This document shows positions 17,230-32,564 of a stretch of 56,003 bases of DNA, one piece after another. Under the pieces are notes generated by a model, which saw nothing but the letters and a program-made list of their open reading frames with translations, did no database searches and had not been told where the DNA came from. Both the position numbers and the translations under genes were made by a program. Positions within the stretch are counted from its first letter, which is position 1, and the number at the start of each line of letters is the position of its first letter. The DNA is from Nitrospiraceae bacterium. GTDB lineage: Bacteria > Nitrospirota > Nitrospiria > Nitrospirales > Nitrospiraceae. The stretch spans positions 1 through 56,003 of the forward strand of contig SHZW01000014.1 in NCBI GenBank assembly GCA_009692155.1, in the 5' to 3' direction.

Positions 17230-17261
17230 ATTGTTTCATTGCTACATTGAATCATTGATCC
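17230..17261. repeat. phased array (8-nt period) before the M48 protease gene
   Basis: ATTG recurs at 17230, 17238, 17246 and 17254, exactly eight bases apart, then an inverted CAAT follows at 17261. Downstream the pattern decays into AT-rich sequence that includes the apparent start of the next gene. It resembles one arm of the inverted arrays at 13168, 21556 and 53342. Confidence 0.6.
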
Positions 17262-17279
17262 AATGGAAAACATTTTCAA

Positions 17280-18257
17280 ATGAGTCAATCTGAAAATAAT
17301 GAAATGAGGCAATTCTTCGCGACGTCGGTCGGGCGCCGCGCGGCATTGGTGCTGGGCCTGCGCAGCGCCGTCGGCCTCTGGGCCATGCTGGGCTCCGGAG
17401 CCGCGCTGAGTCTGTTCGGATCGCTGACCGGCTGCTACAAGGCGCCGGGCACCGCCCGCGATCAGTTCATCATTCTATCGCCTGAAAAAGAAATCGAAAT
17501 GGGCGTCAAGGCCTTCCGCGACATCCTCCGGTCGGCCCCACTCTCGTCAAACCCGGAGGTCAACGATCTTGTGCATCGCATCGGCCTGCGGATCGCAGAG
17601 GCGGCGAATAAACCCGACTACCACTGGGAGTTCGCCGTCATCGAAGAGCCGAACATGGTCAACGCGTTCTGCTTGCCGGGCGGCAAGGTCGCCGTCTTTA
17701 CCGGCATTCTGCCGATCGCCAAGAACGAAGCCGGCCTGGCCACCGTGATGGGGCATGAGGTGGCGCACGCGCTGCAACGTCACGGAGCCGAGCGAATGAG
17801 CCGCAGCATATTGGAGCAAATCGCCCAACTCGGCGCGCTGGCCGCCTCCGCCACGGGAGCCGTGGATCCCGCCGTCATGCAGGGCATCCAGAGCGCCTAC
17901 GGGGTCGGCGTCTCGCTGCCGTTCAACCGCAAGCAGGAATCGGAAGCGGACTACATCGGCTTGCAGTTGATGGCCAAGGCGGGCTACGACCCGCGGGAGG
18001 CCGTACCGTTCTGGGAGCGCATGAGCGGATGTCCGCGCAAAATGATCGGCACGCTGTGTTTCCGGTCTGCCAGCTCGATTCCTGAATTTCTGTCGACGCA
18101 TCCCTCGGATGTCACGCGTATCAATCAAATCGAGGCATGGCTTCCTAACGCCATGCAGTTCTACCACAGCGGGCAGACACCTGGAGCGCCCGCGGCCCCG
18201 AACGTGCCGGCCCCGCCGTATCATCCTCCCATCGGTCCCATGCCGAGGCCAGGATGA
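17280..18257 (+). CDS. M48-family periplasmic metalloprotease (YcaL/LoiP-like)
   Basis: The 325-residue protein has a zinc protease motif HEVAH in VMGHEVAHALQRHGAERMS and a third-ligand region QESEADYIGLQLM, typical of the M48B family, which removes misfolded outer-membrane proteins. The N-terminus has a paired Arg (SVGRRAALV), a long hydrophobic segment and Leu-Thr-Gly-Cys, so it is probably an exported lipoprotein. The tail is Pro-rich. The first nine residues (MSQSENNEM region) look derived from the preceding AT-rich repeat, so the ATG at 17307 may be the older start. It lies between sppA and carB on one transcript. Confidence 0.88.
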   Translation: MSQSENNEMRQFFATSVGRRAALVLGLRSAVGLWAMLGSGAALSLFGSLTGCYKAPGTARDQFIILSPEKEIEMGVKAFRDILRSAPLSSNPEVNDLVHRIGLRIAEAANKPDYHWEFAVIEEPNMVNAFCLPGGKVAVFTGILPIAKNEAGLATVMGHEVAHALQRHGAERMSRSILEQIAQLGALAASATGAVDPAVMQGIQSAYGVGVSLPFNRKQESEADYIGLQLMAKAGYDPREAVPFWERMSGCPRKMIGTLCFRSASSIPEFLSTHPSDVTRINQIEAWLPNAMQFYHSGQTPGAPAAPNVPAPPYHPPIGPMPRPG

Positions 18258-18272
18258 ACATAGACATCGTCC

Positions 18273-21555
<3,283 letters not shown>

Positions 21556-21575
<20 letters not shown>

Positions 21576-21631
21576 ACGAGGAGCGGAAGAAGCAAGGGCA
21601 CACTTCATCGTTCTGCGTTCATCGTTCATAG
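21556..21631. repeat. inverted heptad array at the carB-greA junction
   Basis: Left arm: seven-base units beginning CGATGAA at 21556, then GTCTGAA (21563) and GGTTGAA (21570). Right arm: TTCATCG (21604), TTCTGCG (21611), TTCATCG (21618) and TTCATAG (21625), exactly seven apart. TTCATCG is the exact reverse complement of CGATGAA, and AACGATGAAG (21554-21563) pairs perfectly with 21603-21612. The left arm encodes the end of CarB including its stop codon at 21573-21575; the right arm ends just before the greA ribosome site. Confidence 0.8.
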
Positions 21632-21644
21632 TTAAGGAGTAAGA

Positions 21645-22121
21645 ATGCCGACACCGATCACCAAGAAAGGCCATGAAGCGCTCACCGCTGAACTGAGCCG
21701 CCTCAAGAAAGTCGAACGCGCAAAAGTGATCGAGGCTATTGCCGAGGCCCGCTCGCACGGCGACTTGAGCGAGAACGCTGAATACGACGCCGCGAAGGAA
21801 CGCCAGGGCTTCATCGAGTCCCGGATCAAGGAATTGGAGAATAAACTTGCCGACGCGCGGATCATCGAAACCGCAGGCCGGACGAGCGACACGGTCGTCT
21901 TCGGCGCCACCGTCCTCCTCATGGAATTGGATGCCAAACAGAAAAAACAATACAAGCTGGTCGGCCAGGATGAAGCGGATCTCAAAGACGGAAAGATCTC
22001 GGTCCAATCGCCGGTCGGCAAGGCTCTGATCGGTAAACGTGTCGGTGATCAGGTCCCCGTCACCACCCCCGCCAAAGTCGTCGAGTACAAAGTGATCGAA
22101 ATTCGTTTCGACGATCTCTGA
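21645..22121 (+). CDS. greA: transcription elongation factor GreA
   Basis: GreA enters the RNA polymerase secondary channel and stimulates transcript cleavage in backtracked complexes. The 158-residue protein has the N-terminal coiled coil (about residues 8-75) with the acidic tip region [13 protein letters not shown], and the C-terminal FKBP-like domain with [35 protein letters not shown] and a typical end. Length is normal. AAGGAG (21634-21639) precedes the ATG. The next gene starts one base after the stop, so the two are cotranscribed. Confidence 0.96.
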   Translation: MPTPITKKGHEALTAELSRLKKVERAKVIEAIAEARSHGDLSENAEYDAAKERQGFIESRIKELENKLADARIIETAGRTSDTVVFGATVLLMELDAKQKKQYKLVGQDEADLKDGKISVQSPVGKALIGKRVGDQVPVTTPAKVVEYKVIEIRFDDL

Positions 22122-22122
22122 C

Positions 22123-22923
22123 ATGCCAGCCGCCATTTCCGTCATCACACTGCTGACCGATTTCGGCGACCGCGATTACTTTGTCGCCAGCATGAAAGGA
22201 GTGATCCTGGGCATCAACCCGCAAGCCAGGATCGTGGACCTTTCGCACGCGGTCACGCCGCACCAAGTCGAGGAGGCGGCCTACCTCATGAAGGCCGCCT
22301 ATAAATACTTTCCGGACGGCACCGTGCACGTCACGGTCGTCGATCCCGGCGTCGGCGGCACGAGGCGGCCGCTCCTGGTGACGACCTCCCGCCATTTCTT
22401 TGTCGCGCCGGACAATGGACTGCTCAGCTTCATTTATCAGGAGGAAACCGGCGTCGAAGTCCGACAGATTGAAAACAAGCAGTACCGCCTGGATTCAGAG
22501 GGCACGACCTTCGATGGGCGCGATCTGTTCGCGCCGGCGGCCGCGTGGCTCACCAGGGGCCAACAGCCAGGCTCCTACGGCAAACTGGTCCAGGATTATG
22601 TGAAATTGCCGATGCCGGAACCGACATGGCAGGGGGGCGCGCTGGCCGGAACGATCGTGTACGTGGACCGCTTTGGAAATCTGATCTCGAACCTCACGCC
22701 ATTTCACGTTAAAGACGTGCAGGGCAGGACCAGACGTTCCGATGTGTCCATTCGAATCGGCGGCGTGACGATCGACGGCCTGCTCAAAAACTACAGTCAG
22801 GGTTCCGCCGATGTCCCTCACGCGCTGATCAACAGCAACGGCCAGGTCGAAGTCTTCGTCAGAGAAGGCAGTGCTGCGGACAGACTGAAATTAGGGCGCG
22901 GGGAAAGGATCGAGGTCCTCTGA
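22123..22923 (+). CDS. SAM hydroxide adenosyltransferase (DUF62 / SAM hydrolase family)
   Basis: The 266-residue protein belongs to the family related to fluorinase and chlorinase, whose common members hydrolyse S-adenosylmethionine to adenosine and methionine. Signatures are the N-terminal ITLLTDFGDRDYFVASMKG, the VDLSHAVTPHQVEEAAYLM segment, VVDPGVGGTRRPLLV, and the C-terminal domain's GTIVYVDRFGNLISNL. Nothing suggests a halogenase: the ordinary hydrolase Asp-Arg-His type motifs fit better. The biological role of this reaction in bacteria is unclear. It is followed by a convergent gene only five bases away. Confidence 0.88.
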   Translation: MPAAISVITLLTDFGDRDYFVASMKGVILGINPQARIVDLSHAVTPHQVEEAAYLMKAAYKYFPDGTVHVTVVDPGVGGTRRPLLVTTSRHFFVAPDNGLLSFIYQEETGVEVRQIENKQYRLDSEGTTFDGRDLFAPAAAWLTRGQQPGSYGKLVQDYVKLPMPEPTWQGGALAGTIVYVDRFGNLISNLTPFHVKDVQGRTRRSDVSIRIGGVTIDGLLKNYSQGSADVPHALINSNGQVEVFVREGSAADRLKLGRGERIEVL

Positions 22924-22928
22924 CCCTG

Positions 22929-24934
22929 TCATTTCGGCAGTGATTTCCACTTATCGAGGTATTCCCGGACGGCCATCACGAAGGTCGCATGGCTCCAGGT
23001 GAGGGGAGAGACGGACAGTGGAGCGTGGCTGTACGGATGAACCTGTTCCGCCAGCACGCCGGACGGCAGCCCGTGCTGCACGCACCATTCGAGCAGTGCG
23101 ACGGCAGGTTTTAAATCTGCGCGCGTCTTCGCCATCGCAATCATCCACTCCGCCACCCAGAGGGTGCAGATGAACCAGGGATTGCCCGGCACAGTGGCGA
23201 TATCCTGGCTCTGCTGGTGGTAGTAGTCGTTCTCGTAACGCGCAATGCCGCCCACCGCCGTCCTGACCGCAAGTTTCTCCCGAATCGCCTCCATCGTCCG
23301 CACGATTCTGGGATCATCCGGCTCAAACATCCCGAAATACCAGAGCCCGTACATGGATGAGTCGATCGTCCGATCGTGCTCCCAGCTCTTGTCTTCGTTA
23401 CGGTTGGCCATTCGCACGAACCGTTTCAGCTCCGGATGGTAGAGAACGGATTCTGCGCCGGCCTTCATCTGTCGGCCGCCTTGAAATACCGCTCCGCCGC
23501 GTCTATCTCACCGAACGCTTTCGCGAAGTTCGCCGCCGCCGTCAAGCCGGCCCAGACCGCCGAAACGGTGAAGGCCAACACGCCGCGCCGCTCCTCCCAC
23601 AAATCATACGAAGTTTTCGGCAATCCGGTATCCGCATGGCGATACGCAACGAGAAAGTCGGCCGCGCGAACAATCAAGGACCGGTAGAGGGGCTTGATAT
23701 ACTCGACGTCTTTCCACTCCTCAAAGTGATGCCAGAGCGCCCACAGCACAAGCGCCGTTTCGTCTTCCTGGATCGGCAAATCTTTCTGCCCTTCACGCAC
23801 CCAGGGATGCCAGCTCGACGCCAGCGTGCCGTCCGGATTGTACTTGTGGAGCAGATACCCTTCCTTGCTCAGCACATCGCGGCAGAACCGGTAAAACACC
23901 CTAGGGCTCCATAAATACCCAGACCGGTCCAGCGCGTGCGCCACCAGGGCGCCGTCGCGCGGCCACATATAGGAGTAGGTGTCGCGGACAGCGGAGGCGA
24001 TATCGGAATCGTTCGCCGCAATGATCGCGCCATCGTTGTCCACCTGCGTCCTGATCACCAGCAGGCTCAATTGATGGAGCCGGATAATATCGTCGGGCAG
24101 GTCGGCAAAGTCGGGCCGGTGGGACGCCAGCCAGAGCTTCCAGTAGGCCGCCGTCCGGTCCAGAAAACTCCAGGGCCCACGGTGCCGCACGGAGCGATTG
24201 ATGCGGGTCACTTCTTCAAAGTTGGTCCCGACGGCAATCCAATAGTAGGCGGCTTGCGTCTCGCCTGGTTTCACGCGCACGTGCACGCCCACCGTCGAGT
24301 CCACCGACCCCTGCGCGATGGGATTGCCGGAGAGGTGCCCATCCTCGGCATCCTTCCATGTTCCCTGCAGATTGTTCACGCCTTTGTGGCCGCATGCCCA
24401 CTGCTGCAGGCCGACGTGCCAGCCCTCGACGGTATCCCTGGCGTCAGTCGCTTGCTTGCCCGGCGTCGCGGCATTGACAAGAAACCAGCGCGCGCCCTTG
24501 TAATGATAGACGCTCCGACGCTCCGGCTCGTAGTAGGCAGTGTCGCCGACTTCGTGCGACGAAATGTTCAAATCCAGGTGAAAGAACAGACGGACATCGA
24601 TCTCCTGCCTCGCCGTGCTCGTCACATTGATGCGGCGCACGTAGAGGTTCTCATGGAAGTCGACTGCGTCGTGACAGACGATCCTCACCGGCAAGTCCGG
24701 GTGGAGCAGTTCGACCTCCGACACCATCGTTTCTCCGGAATATTTCAGTCGGCGTGACCACCCGGCATCGTCGATCCACCGAAACTGGCCGTCGACCCAG
24801 ATGCCGAACCGGTTCACCAATCCCTTCGTGTGGTTTTCGAGCCCGACGTGCGGCCAATAGAGATCGCGAAGCTGGTAGGTCTGATCGAAGGTGACGAGCA
24901 GCGATCCGTTTCCCAGGGGAAGGTCACGCGGCAT
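22929..24934 (-). pseudogene. GH15 glucoamylase-like gene split into two overlapping frames
   Basis: The minus-strand frame from ATG 24934 to TGA at 23465-23467 gives 489 residues: an N-terminal beta-sandwich domain and most of the (alpha/alpha)6 barrel, with the general acid Glu in DLWEERRG (446-451). It ends AERYFKAADR. A second frame from ATG 23468 continues MKAGAESVLYHPELKR to 22929 (179 residues) and carries the expected general base in LAEQVHPYS (Glu141). One added base in GCCGACAGATGA would fuse them into about 668 residues, the usual family length. The frames overlap as ATGA, so termination-reinitiation could make two chains, but each has only half of the catalytic pair. Family members release glucose from alpha-glucans or cleave trehalose. 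Confidence 0.8.
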
Positions 24935-25034
24935 TAGGATGGCCCTATCATGTGGATTGACAGACCCGGAGTATGCCCCACTGCGGAATTCCAGGACAGA
25001 AAAACAGCAACTTGAGCCCTGGCAAGAACATGTC

Positions 25035-26402
25035 TCATGTCCGGGTCACCGTACGGATCGACTCACGAACAATCGCAACCATGCGGGTCAACTCACGCAC
25101 GGTGACTGTCAATGGCGGCATCAGGACGATCACATTGCCCAAGGGACGAAGAAACAGCCCGCGCCGGCGCGCCTCCAGCACCACCCGCTGCCCGATCCGC
25201 TGTTCAAGCGGGTAGGGGGCTTTGGTGCCGCGATCCCGGACCAGCTCGATCCCCGCCATGAATCCCCGCTGCCTGATCTCTCCGACATGAGGCAGATCCT
25301 TGAACGATCGCAGCAGGCGGGCCATCGCTGCGATTTTCGGTTGCAGGCGCGCCAGCGTCCGTTCCTTGCGAAACACGGCCAGGTTCGCCAGAGCCACCGC
25401 ACAGCCCAGCGGATTACCCGTATAACTATGTCCGTGAAAAAACGTTTTCCACTCGTCGTAGCGTCCGAGAAAACCACGGTAGATCTTTTCGGTCGCCAGC
25501 GTGGCCGCCAGCGGCATATAGCCGCCGGTCAGGCCTTTACTGATCGCCATCAGATCGGGCGTGACCCCTTCGTGGTCGCAGGCAAACATGCGCCCGGTCC
25601 GTCCAAACCCCGTCGCCACTTCGTCGGCTATGAGCAGCACCTTGTATGTGGTGCATAACCGGCGGAGACGCGTCAGGTAGCCGGCCGGCGCTGTAATCAT
25701 GCCGGCTGCCGTCTGGACCAGCGGCTCGATGACCAGCCCGGCGATGTCGTGATGCCGCTGCTTGAGGATGCGTTCGATCGGATCCAGGCAGGCCATCTTG
25801 CAGGAAGGGAAGGTCAGTTTGAGCGGGCAGCGATAGCAGTAGGGTGGTTCCGCCGTGAGCGTCGGAAAGAGAAGCGGGCGAAAGCAACGGTGGAACAAAT
25901 CAATACCGCCCACGCTCATGGCGCCGGCGGTATCGCCGTGATAGCTGAGCTGCAGATGCAGGAACGTCCGTTTGGGTCCGATGCCAGGAGCGCGTTGTTG
26001 CCAGTATTGCACCGCCATCTTGAGCGCGACCTCCATCGCCGTCGAGCCGTCGTCGGAATAAAACACACGCGTGAGCCCGCGCGGAGCGATGCGGACCAGC
26101 TCGCGTGCCAGTTCGATCGCCGGGGGATGCGAGAGCCCAAGCAGCGTACTGTGCGCCATTTTCCTCGATTGTGTGCGCAACGCGCGGTCGAGCGCCGGAT
26201 GCCGGTGTCCATGAACGGTGAGCCAGATGGAGGACACGCCATCGAGATATTTCCGTCCGTCCGTGCCGTAGAGATACGCGCCCTTCGCGCGCTCGATGAT
26301 CAGCGGGTCCTCCTGTTCCCATTCGCGCATCTGCGTGAAGGGATGCCAGAGGAACTTTCGATCCCAATTGGCCAGCTGCCGATGTCGCCGTTGTGATGCC
26401 AT
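25035..26402 (-). CDS. bioA: adenosylmethionine-8-amino-7-oxononanoate aminotransferase
   Basis: BioA transfers the amino group of SAM to KAPA, giving DAPA in biotin synthesis. The 455-residue PLP enzyme has the BioA-specific FLWHPFTQM near the N-terminus, SIWLTVHGHRHP, LSYHGDTAGAMSVGG, IADEVATGFGRTG and the PLP lysine Lys289 in ISKGLTGGYMPLA. A four-cysteine insert (Cys189, 192, 201 and 205) could bind a metal, as in some BioA sequences of other phyla. No other bio gene is visible. It is divergent from lepA, and the two promoters share a -35 sequence. Confidence 0.93.
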   Translation of the reverse strand: MASQRRHRQLANWDRKFLWHPFTQMREWEQEDPLIIERAKGAYLYGTDGRKYLDGVSSIWLTVHGHRHPALDRALRTQSRKMAHSTLLGLSHPPAIELARELVRIAPRGLTRVFYSDDGSTAMEVALKMAVQYWQQRAPGIGPKRTFLHLQLSYHGDTAGAMSVGGIDLFHRCFRPLLFPTLTAEPPYCYRCPLKLTFPSCKMACLDPIERILKQRHHDIAGLVIEPLVQTAAGMITAPAGYLTRLRRLCTTYKVLLIADEVATGFGRTGRMFACDHEGVTPDLMAISKGLTGGYMPLAATLATEKIYRGFLGRYDEWKTFFHGHSYTGNPLGCAVALANLAVFRKERTLARLQPKIAAMARLLRSFKDLPHVGEIRQRGFMAGIELVRDRGTKAPYPLEQRIGQRVVLEARRRGLFLRPLGNVIVLMPPLTVTVRELTRMVAIVRESIRTVTRT

Positions 26403-26445
26403 GCAAATTTTTGCGCGTCCGGTCGAAACCCGCGCGCGTCAGCGG

Positions 26446-26474
26446 ATTATAAGTGCCGGACACGGCTTTGACAA
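26446..26474 (-). promoter_or_regulatory. sigma-70 promoter of bioA
   Basis: Read on the minus strand, TTGTCA (26469-26474), a 17-base spacer and a perfect TATAAT (26446-26451) lie about 45 bases upstream of the bioA ATG. Its -35 overlaps the -35 of the lepA promoter on the other strand. Confidence 0.8.
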
Positions 26475-26496
26475 CCGGAAGTCCAACGCCTATAAT
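26468..26496 (+). promoter_or_regulatory. full-consensus sigma-70 promoter of lepA
   Basis: TTGACA (26468-26473), exactly 17 bases, TATAAT (26491-26496): a perfect consensus promoter. Transcription should start near 26503, which rules out the ATG at 26495 and the GTG at 26453 as lepA starts on this transcript. Confidence 0.9.
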
Positions 26497-26524
26497 GATC
26501 CAATTCTCCAGTAGGAACAACGAC

Positions 26525-28324
26525 TTGCAAACGCACACCAGGAACTTCTCCATTATCGCCCATATTGATCACGGGAAATCCACCCTCGCTGATCGACTTC
26601 TGGAAGCCACCGGGGCCGTTACCTCGCGCGAAGCCCGCGCCCAGATACTGGACGCGATGGATCTCGAGCGCGAGCGGGGCATCACCATTAAAGCTCATGC
26701 CGTGGCCCTGCACTATCAGGCTGCGGACAAAAATCGATACGCGCTGCATATCATCGATACGCCCGGTCATGTGGACTTCACCTATGAAGTCTCCCGCAGC
26801 CTTGCCGCCTGCGAAGGCGCCTTGCTGCTGGTCGATGCCAGCCAGGGCGTCGAAGCGCAAACGATCGCCAACGCCCACCTGGCCCTCGCCAACAATCTGG
26901 TCATCCTGCCCGTGATCAACAAGATCGACCTGCCCGGAGCCGACGTCGAGGGCGTGAAGCAGCAAATCCAGGATGTGCTGGGGATGGATGCGAAGGACGC
27001 GCTCCTGATCAGCGCAAAGGATGGACGGGGAGTCCCTGAAGTGCTGGAGGCCATCGTCGCCCGCATTCCTCCGCCGTCCGGCGATCCCGCCAAACCGCTG
27101 AAGGCGCTCGTGTTCGACTCCTGGTTCGACAATTATCAGGGCGTCATCGTGCTGGTCCGCGTGATCGACGGGCAGATCGAGCCCGGCATGAAGATTCGAG
27201 CAATGTCGAACAACCTGCTGTTCGAGGTCATGGAGGTCGGGCAGTTCACGCCGAAGCGGACCAAAACGGACCGACTCGGGACCGGCGATGTCGGATACGT
27301 GTGCGCCGGCATGCGGGAAGTGGCGGATACGAAAATCGGCGACACGCTCACCGACGCCTTGCGGCCGACCGACGCGCCGTGTCCCGGATACAAGGAAGTC
27401 CGTCCGATGGTCTTCTGCGGCCTCTATACGACGGACACGGCCCGCTTCGAAGATCTGCGCGACGCGCTCATGAAACTCCGCCTCAACGACTCGTCGTTCG
27501 TCTACGAGCCCGAATCCTCCCTCGCCCTCGGATTCGGATTCCGGTGCGGATTCCTCGGCCTGCTGCACATGGAAATCATCCAGGAGCGATTGGAGCGGGA
27601 ATATAATCTGACCTTGATCACCACGGCGCCCACCGTTCTCTACCAGATACTCACGACGGCGGGAGACATCCTGACCATCGACAACCCGGCCAAGTTGCCG
27701 CCGCCGTCGTCCATCGAAAGCTTCGAAGAACCGTTCATCCGGGCCACCATCATCGCGCCGGAACGGTATGTCGGTAACATCCTGCAGTTGTGCCAGGAGC
27801 GCCGCGGCGTCCAGCAGGGCTTGCACTATCTGGATCCGACGCGGGTCATGCTCACCTATGAATTGCCGCTCAACGAGATCATCCTGGATTTCTACGACCG
27901 GCTGAAATCAAAAACACAGGGGTACGCCTCATTCGATTATGAAGTGCTCGGTTATCGGACCGGCGACATGGTCAGAATCGACATGCTCCTCAACGGCGAA
28001 ACGGTCGATGCGCTCTCCTTCGTCACGCACAAGGACAATGCCTACGCGCGAGGTCGGCAGATGACGGAAAAAATGAAGGAGCTGATCCCCAAGCAGATGT
28101 TCGAGATCGCCATCCAGGCAGCCATCGGCGGCAAGATCATCGCCCGCGAAACCATCGGTGCGATCAAAAAGAACGTGACCGCCAAGTGTTACGGCGGCGA
28201 TATCTCCCGCAAGCGCAAACTGTGGGAAAAACAGAAAGAGGGCAAGAAACGGATGAAGCAGGTCGGCAAGGTGGAAGTCCCGCAGGAAGCCTTTCTGGCA
28301 CTGCTTAAGGTGACAGGCGAATGA
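26525..28324 (+). CDS. lepA: elongation factor 4 (LepA)
   Basis: LepA is a ribosomal GTPase that back-translocates or remodels stalled ribosomes. I place the start at TTG 26525, preceded by AGGA (26513-26516) with an eight-base spacer; this gives 599 residues, the E. coli length, beginning (M)[19 protein letters not shown] like known LepA proteins. G motifs are intact: [28 protein letters not shown]. Domains II, III and V follow, with the LepA-specific C-terminal domain ending [17 protein letters not shown]. The stop overlaps the lepB ATG, in the classic lepA-lepB order. Confidence 0.95.
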   Translation: MQTHTRNFSIIAHIDHGKSTLADRLLEATGAVTSREARAQILDAMDLERERGITIKAHAVALHYQAADKNRYALHIIDTPGHVDFTYEVSRSLAACEGALLLVDASQGVEAQTIANAHLALANNLVILPVINKIDLPGADVEGVKQQIQDVLGMDAKDALLISAKDGRGVPEVLEAIVARIPPPSGDPAKPLKALVFDSWFDNYQGVIVLVRVIDGQIEPGMKIRAMSNNLLFEVMEVGQFTPKRTKTDRLGTGDVGYVCAGMREVADTKIGDTLTDALRPTDAPCPGYKEVRPMVFCGLYTTDTARFEDLRDALMKLRLNDSSFVYEPESSLALGFGFRCGFLGLLHMEIIQERLEREYNLTLITTAPTVLYQILTTAGDILTIDNPAKLPPPSSIESFEEPFIRATIIAPERYVGNILQLCQERRGVQQGLHYLDPTRVMLTYELPLNEIILDFYDRLKSKTQGYASFDYEVLGYRTGDMVRIDMLLNGETVDALSFVTHKDNAYARGRQMTEKMKELIPKQMFEIAIQAAIGGKIIARETIGAIKKNVTAKCYGGDISRKRKLWEKQKEGKKRMKQVGKVEVPQEAFLALLKVTGE

Positions 28325-29106
28325 CGCTCGAGCCGGACCCGTCACGCATGCCGGCGCCGATGGACGGTCCCGCAGAGATGCCGGCCGATACGGCCTCGCC
28401 TGACACGCCTCTCGATCAGACGGCGGGCGCCGACACGACGCTTGCCCGCCGCAAGTCTCTCTGGCGTGAATATGCGGAAGCCATCGTCGTGGCCATACTG
28501 CTGGCCTTCGTCATTCGTGTCTTTATCGTCCAGGCGTTCAAGATTCCTTCGGGATCCATGATCCCGACACTGCTGATCGGCGACCACATCCTCGTCAGCA
28601 AGCTGTCCTATGGCATCCAATGGCCGGGCGAGTGCCGCTTCAAGATGGCGCTTCCACCGATGACATGCTATACCACCACCAACCTGGTTGCATTCGGACC
28701 GCCGCAGCGAACCGACGTCATCGTGTTCCGCTATCCCGAAGACGAGGAAAAAGACTTTATCAAGCGCATCGTGGGGCTGCCCGGCGACGTGGTGCAAATC
28801 CACAACAAGGTGGTCTACGTGAACGGAGCGGTCGTGACCGATCAGGTCTACACCCAGCGCGTGGACCCCGGCATGATTGATAGAGCGATCAACCCGCGGG
28901 ATAACTACGGCCCGGTGACCGTGCCGGAGCATTCATACTTCGTCATGGGCGACAACCGCGATCAGAGTCTCGACAGCCGCTTTTGGGGGTACGTGCGCGA
29001 AGAAAAAATCAGAGGGCGGGCTCTGCGCATCTACTGGTCATGGAGCGGGCAGGGATCCTGGCAGGAATGGGTTCGGTGGGAACGCATCGGCAAGGCGATT
29101 CAATGA
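28321..29106 (+). CDS. lepB: signal peptidase I
   Basis: LepB removes signal peptides from exported proteins at the periplasmic face of the inner membrane. The 261-residue protein has an Ala/Pro/Asp-rich cytoplasmic N-terminus of about 40 residues, one membrane helix (about 52-71), then the catalytic Ser79 in [11 protein letters not shown] and Lys148 in [12 protein letters not shown]. The late [14 protein letters not shown] motif is present. Like many non-enterobacterial enzymes it has one rather than two membrane anchors. It overlaps lepA and rfaE1 by four bases on either side. Confidence 0.95.
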   Translation: MTLEPDPSRMPAPMDGPAEMPADTASPDTPLDQTAGADTTLARRKSLWREYAEAIVVAILLAFVIRVFIVQAFKIPSGSMIPTLLIGDHILVSKLSYGIQWPGECRFKMALPPMTCYTTTNLVAFGPPQRTDVIVFRYPEDEEKDFIKRIVGLPGDVVQIHNKVVYVNGAVVTDQVYTQRVDPGMIDRAINPRDNYGPVTVPEHSYFVMGDNRDQSLDSRFWGYVREEKIRGRALRIYWSWSGQGSWQEWVRWERIGKAIQ

Positions 29107-30147
29107 CCAGAACCGGCACGACGGCATCAAAAGCTCCGCGCGGCCGGGAAGGGGAATCGGGACGCCTGCCCACCCCGGACCTTCGCGCACTGCAGCAGCA
29201 CATTGCCAAGTTTCCGCAGGCGAGCGTGCTGGTCGTTGGAGACCTGATTCTCGATCATTACATATGGGGCAAAGTCAGCCGGATTTCTCCGGAAGCACCG
29301 GTGCCGATCGTGCACGTCGACTCGGAATCGCTGAAGCTGGGCGGGGCTGCCAACGTCTACAATAACATCGTGTCGCTCGGCGGCCGGGCGGACCTGTGCG
29401 GCATCATCGGCTCCGATGAAGGCGGGCGGCAACTCCTGAAGGAATTGGGCACCCGGCGGCAGGGGCGGGGCGGCGTGGTCATCGATCCGGATCGCCCGAC
29501 GACACGAAAAACCCGTGTCGTTGCACATAACCAGCAGATCGTTCGTTATGATGTCGAAGGACGGACCGACATCACGGCACAGTCCCAGCGACGGATCATC
29601 CGCTATATCGAGTCCCGCTTGCGCGACATCTCGTGCCTCGTGGTGTCGGATTATGCCAAAGGCGTCGTGACCGCAACACTGCTGGCCGGCTTGACCCGTC
29701 TGGCAGCCTTGCGGCGCATTCCGATCATCGTGGACCCCAAGGTGGAGCATTTCTCCTATTATAAAGGCGTCACGGTCGTGACCCCCAACCATCTCGAAGC
29801 CGCGCAGGCCGCAGGCGTGCACGGGAATGACGACCGGGCCGCGAACCAGGCCGGCGATATTCTCCGGCAACGGCTGGGGTGCGAGTGCGTCCTGATTACG
29901 CGGGGAGAGAAAGGCATGAGCCTCTTCGAGTCCAACGGCTCGCACTGGCACATTCCGACCGTGGCACGTCAGGTCTATGACGTGACCGGCGCCGGCGACA
30001 CCGTCATCGGCACCCTGGCCCTGGCGATGGCAAGCGGCGCCTCCATTCGCGACGGAGCCATCCTGGCCAATCACGCAGCCGGCATCGTCGTCGGCATGGT
30101 CGGCACGGCAACCGTCACGGCGCAACAACTGACCGAGGCCTTGACGC

Positions 30148-30155
<8 letters not shown>
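29103..30155 (+). CDS. rfaE1: D-glycero-beta-D-manno-heptose-7-phosphate kinase (RfaE1 domain)
   Basis: This PfkB-family kinase phosphorylates heptose 7-phosphate at C1 in ADP-heptose synthesis for the LPS core. From ATG 29103, overlapping the lepB stop, the protein has 350 residues. Signatures are VLVVGDLILDHYIWGKVSRISPEAPVPIV, LGGAANVYNNIVSLGG, and the C-terminal TGAGDTVIG anion hole. The adenylyltransferase half found in bifunctional HldE is absent, so a separate rfaE2 should exist elsewhere. The N-terminal 40 residues are basic and unusual. It overlaps kdsB by eight bases. Confidence 0.92.
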
Positions 30156-32552
<2,397 letters not shown>

Positions 32553-32564
32553 GGAAGCGCCCTG

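Noticed and set aside
22123-22923. fluorinase or chlorinase (halogenating SAM enzyme)
   Set aside because: Sequence follows the common SAM hydrolase pattern and lacks the insertion loop expected of fluorinase.
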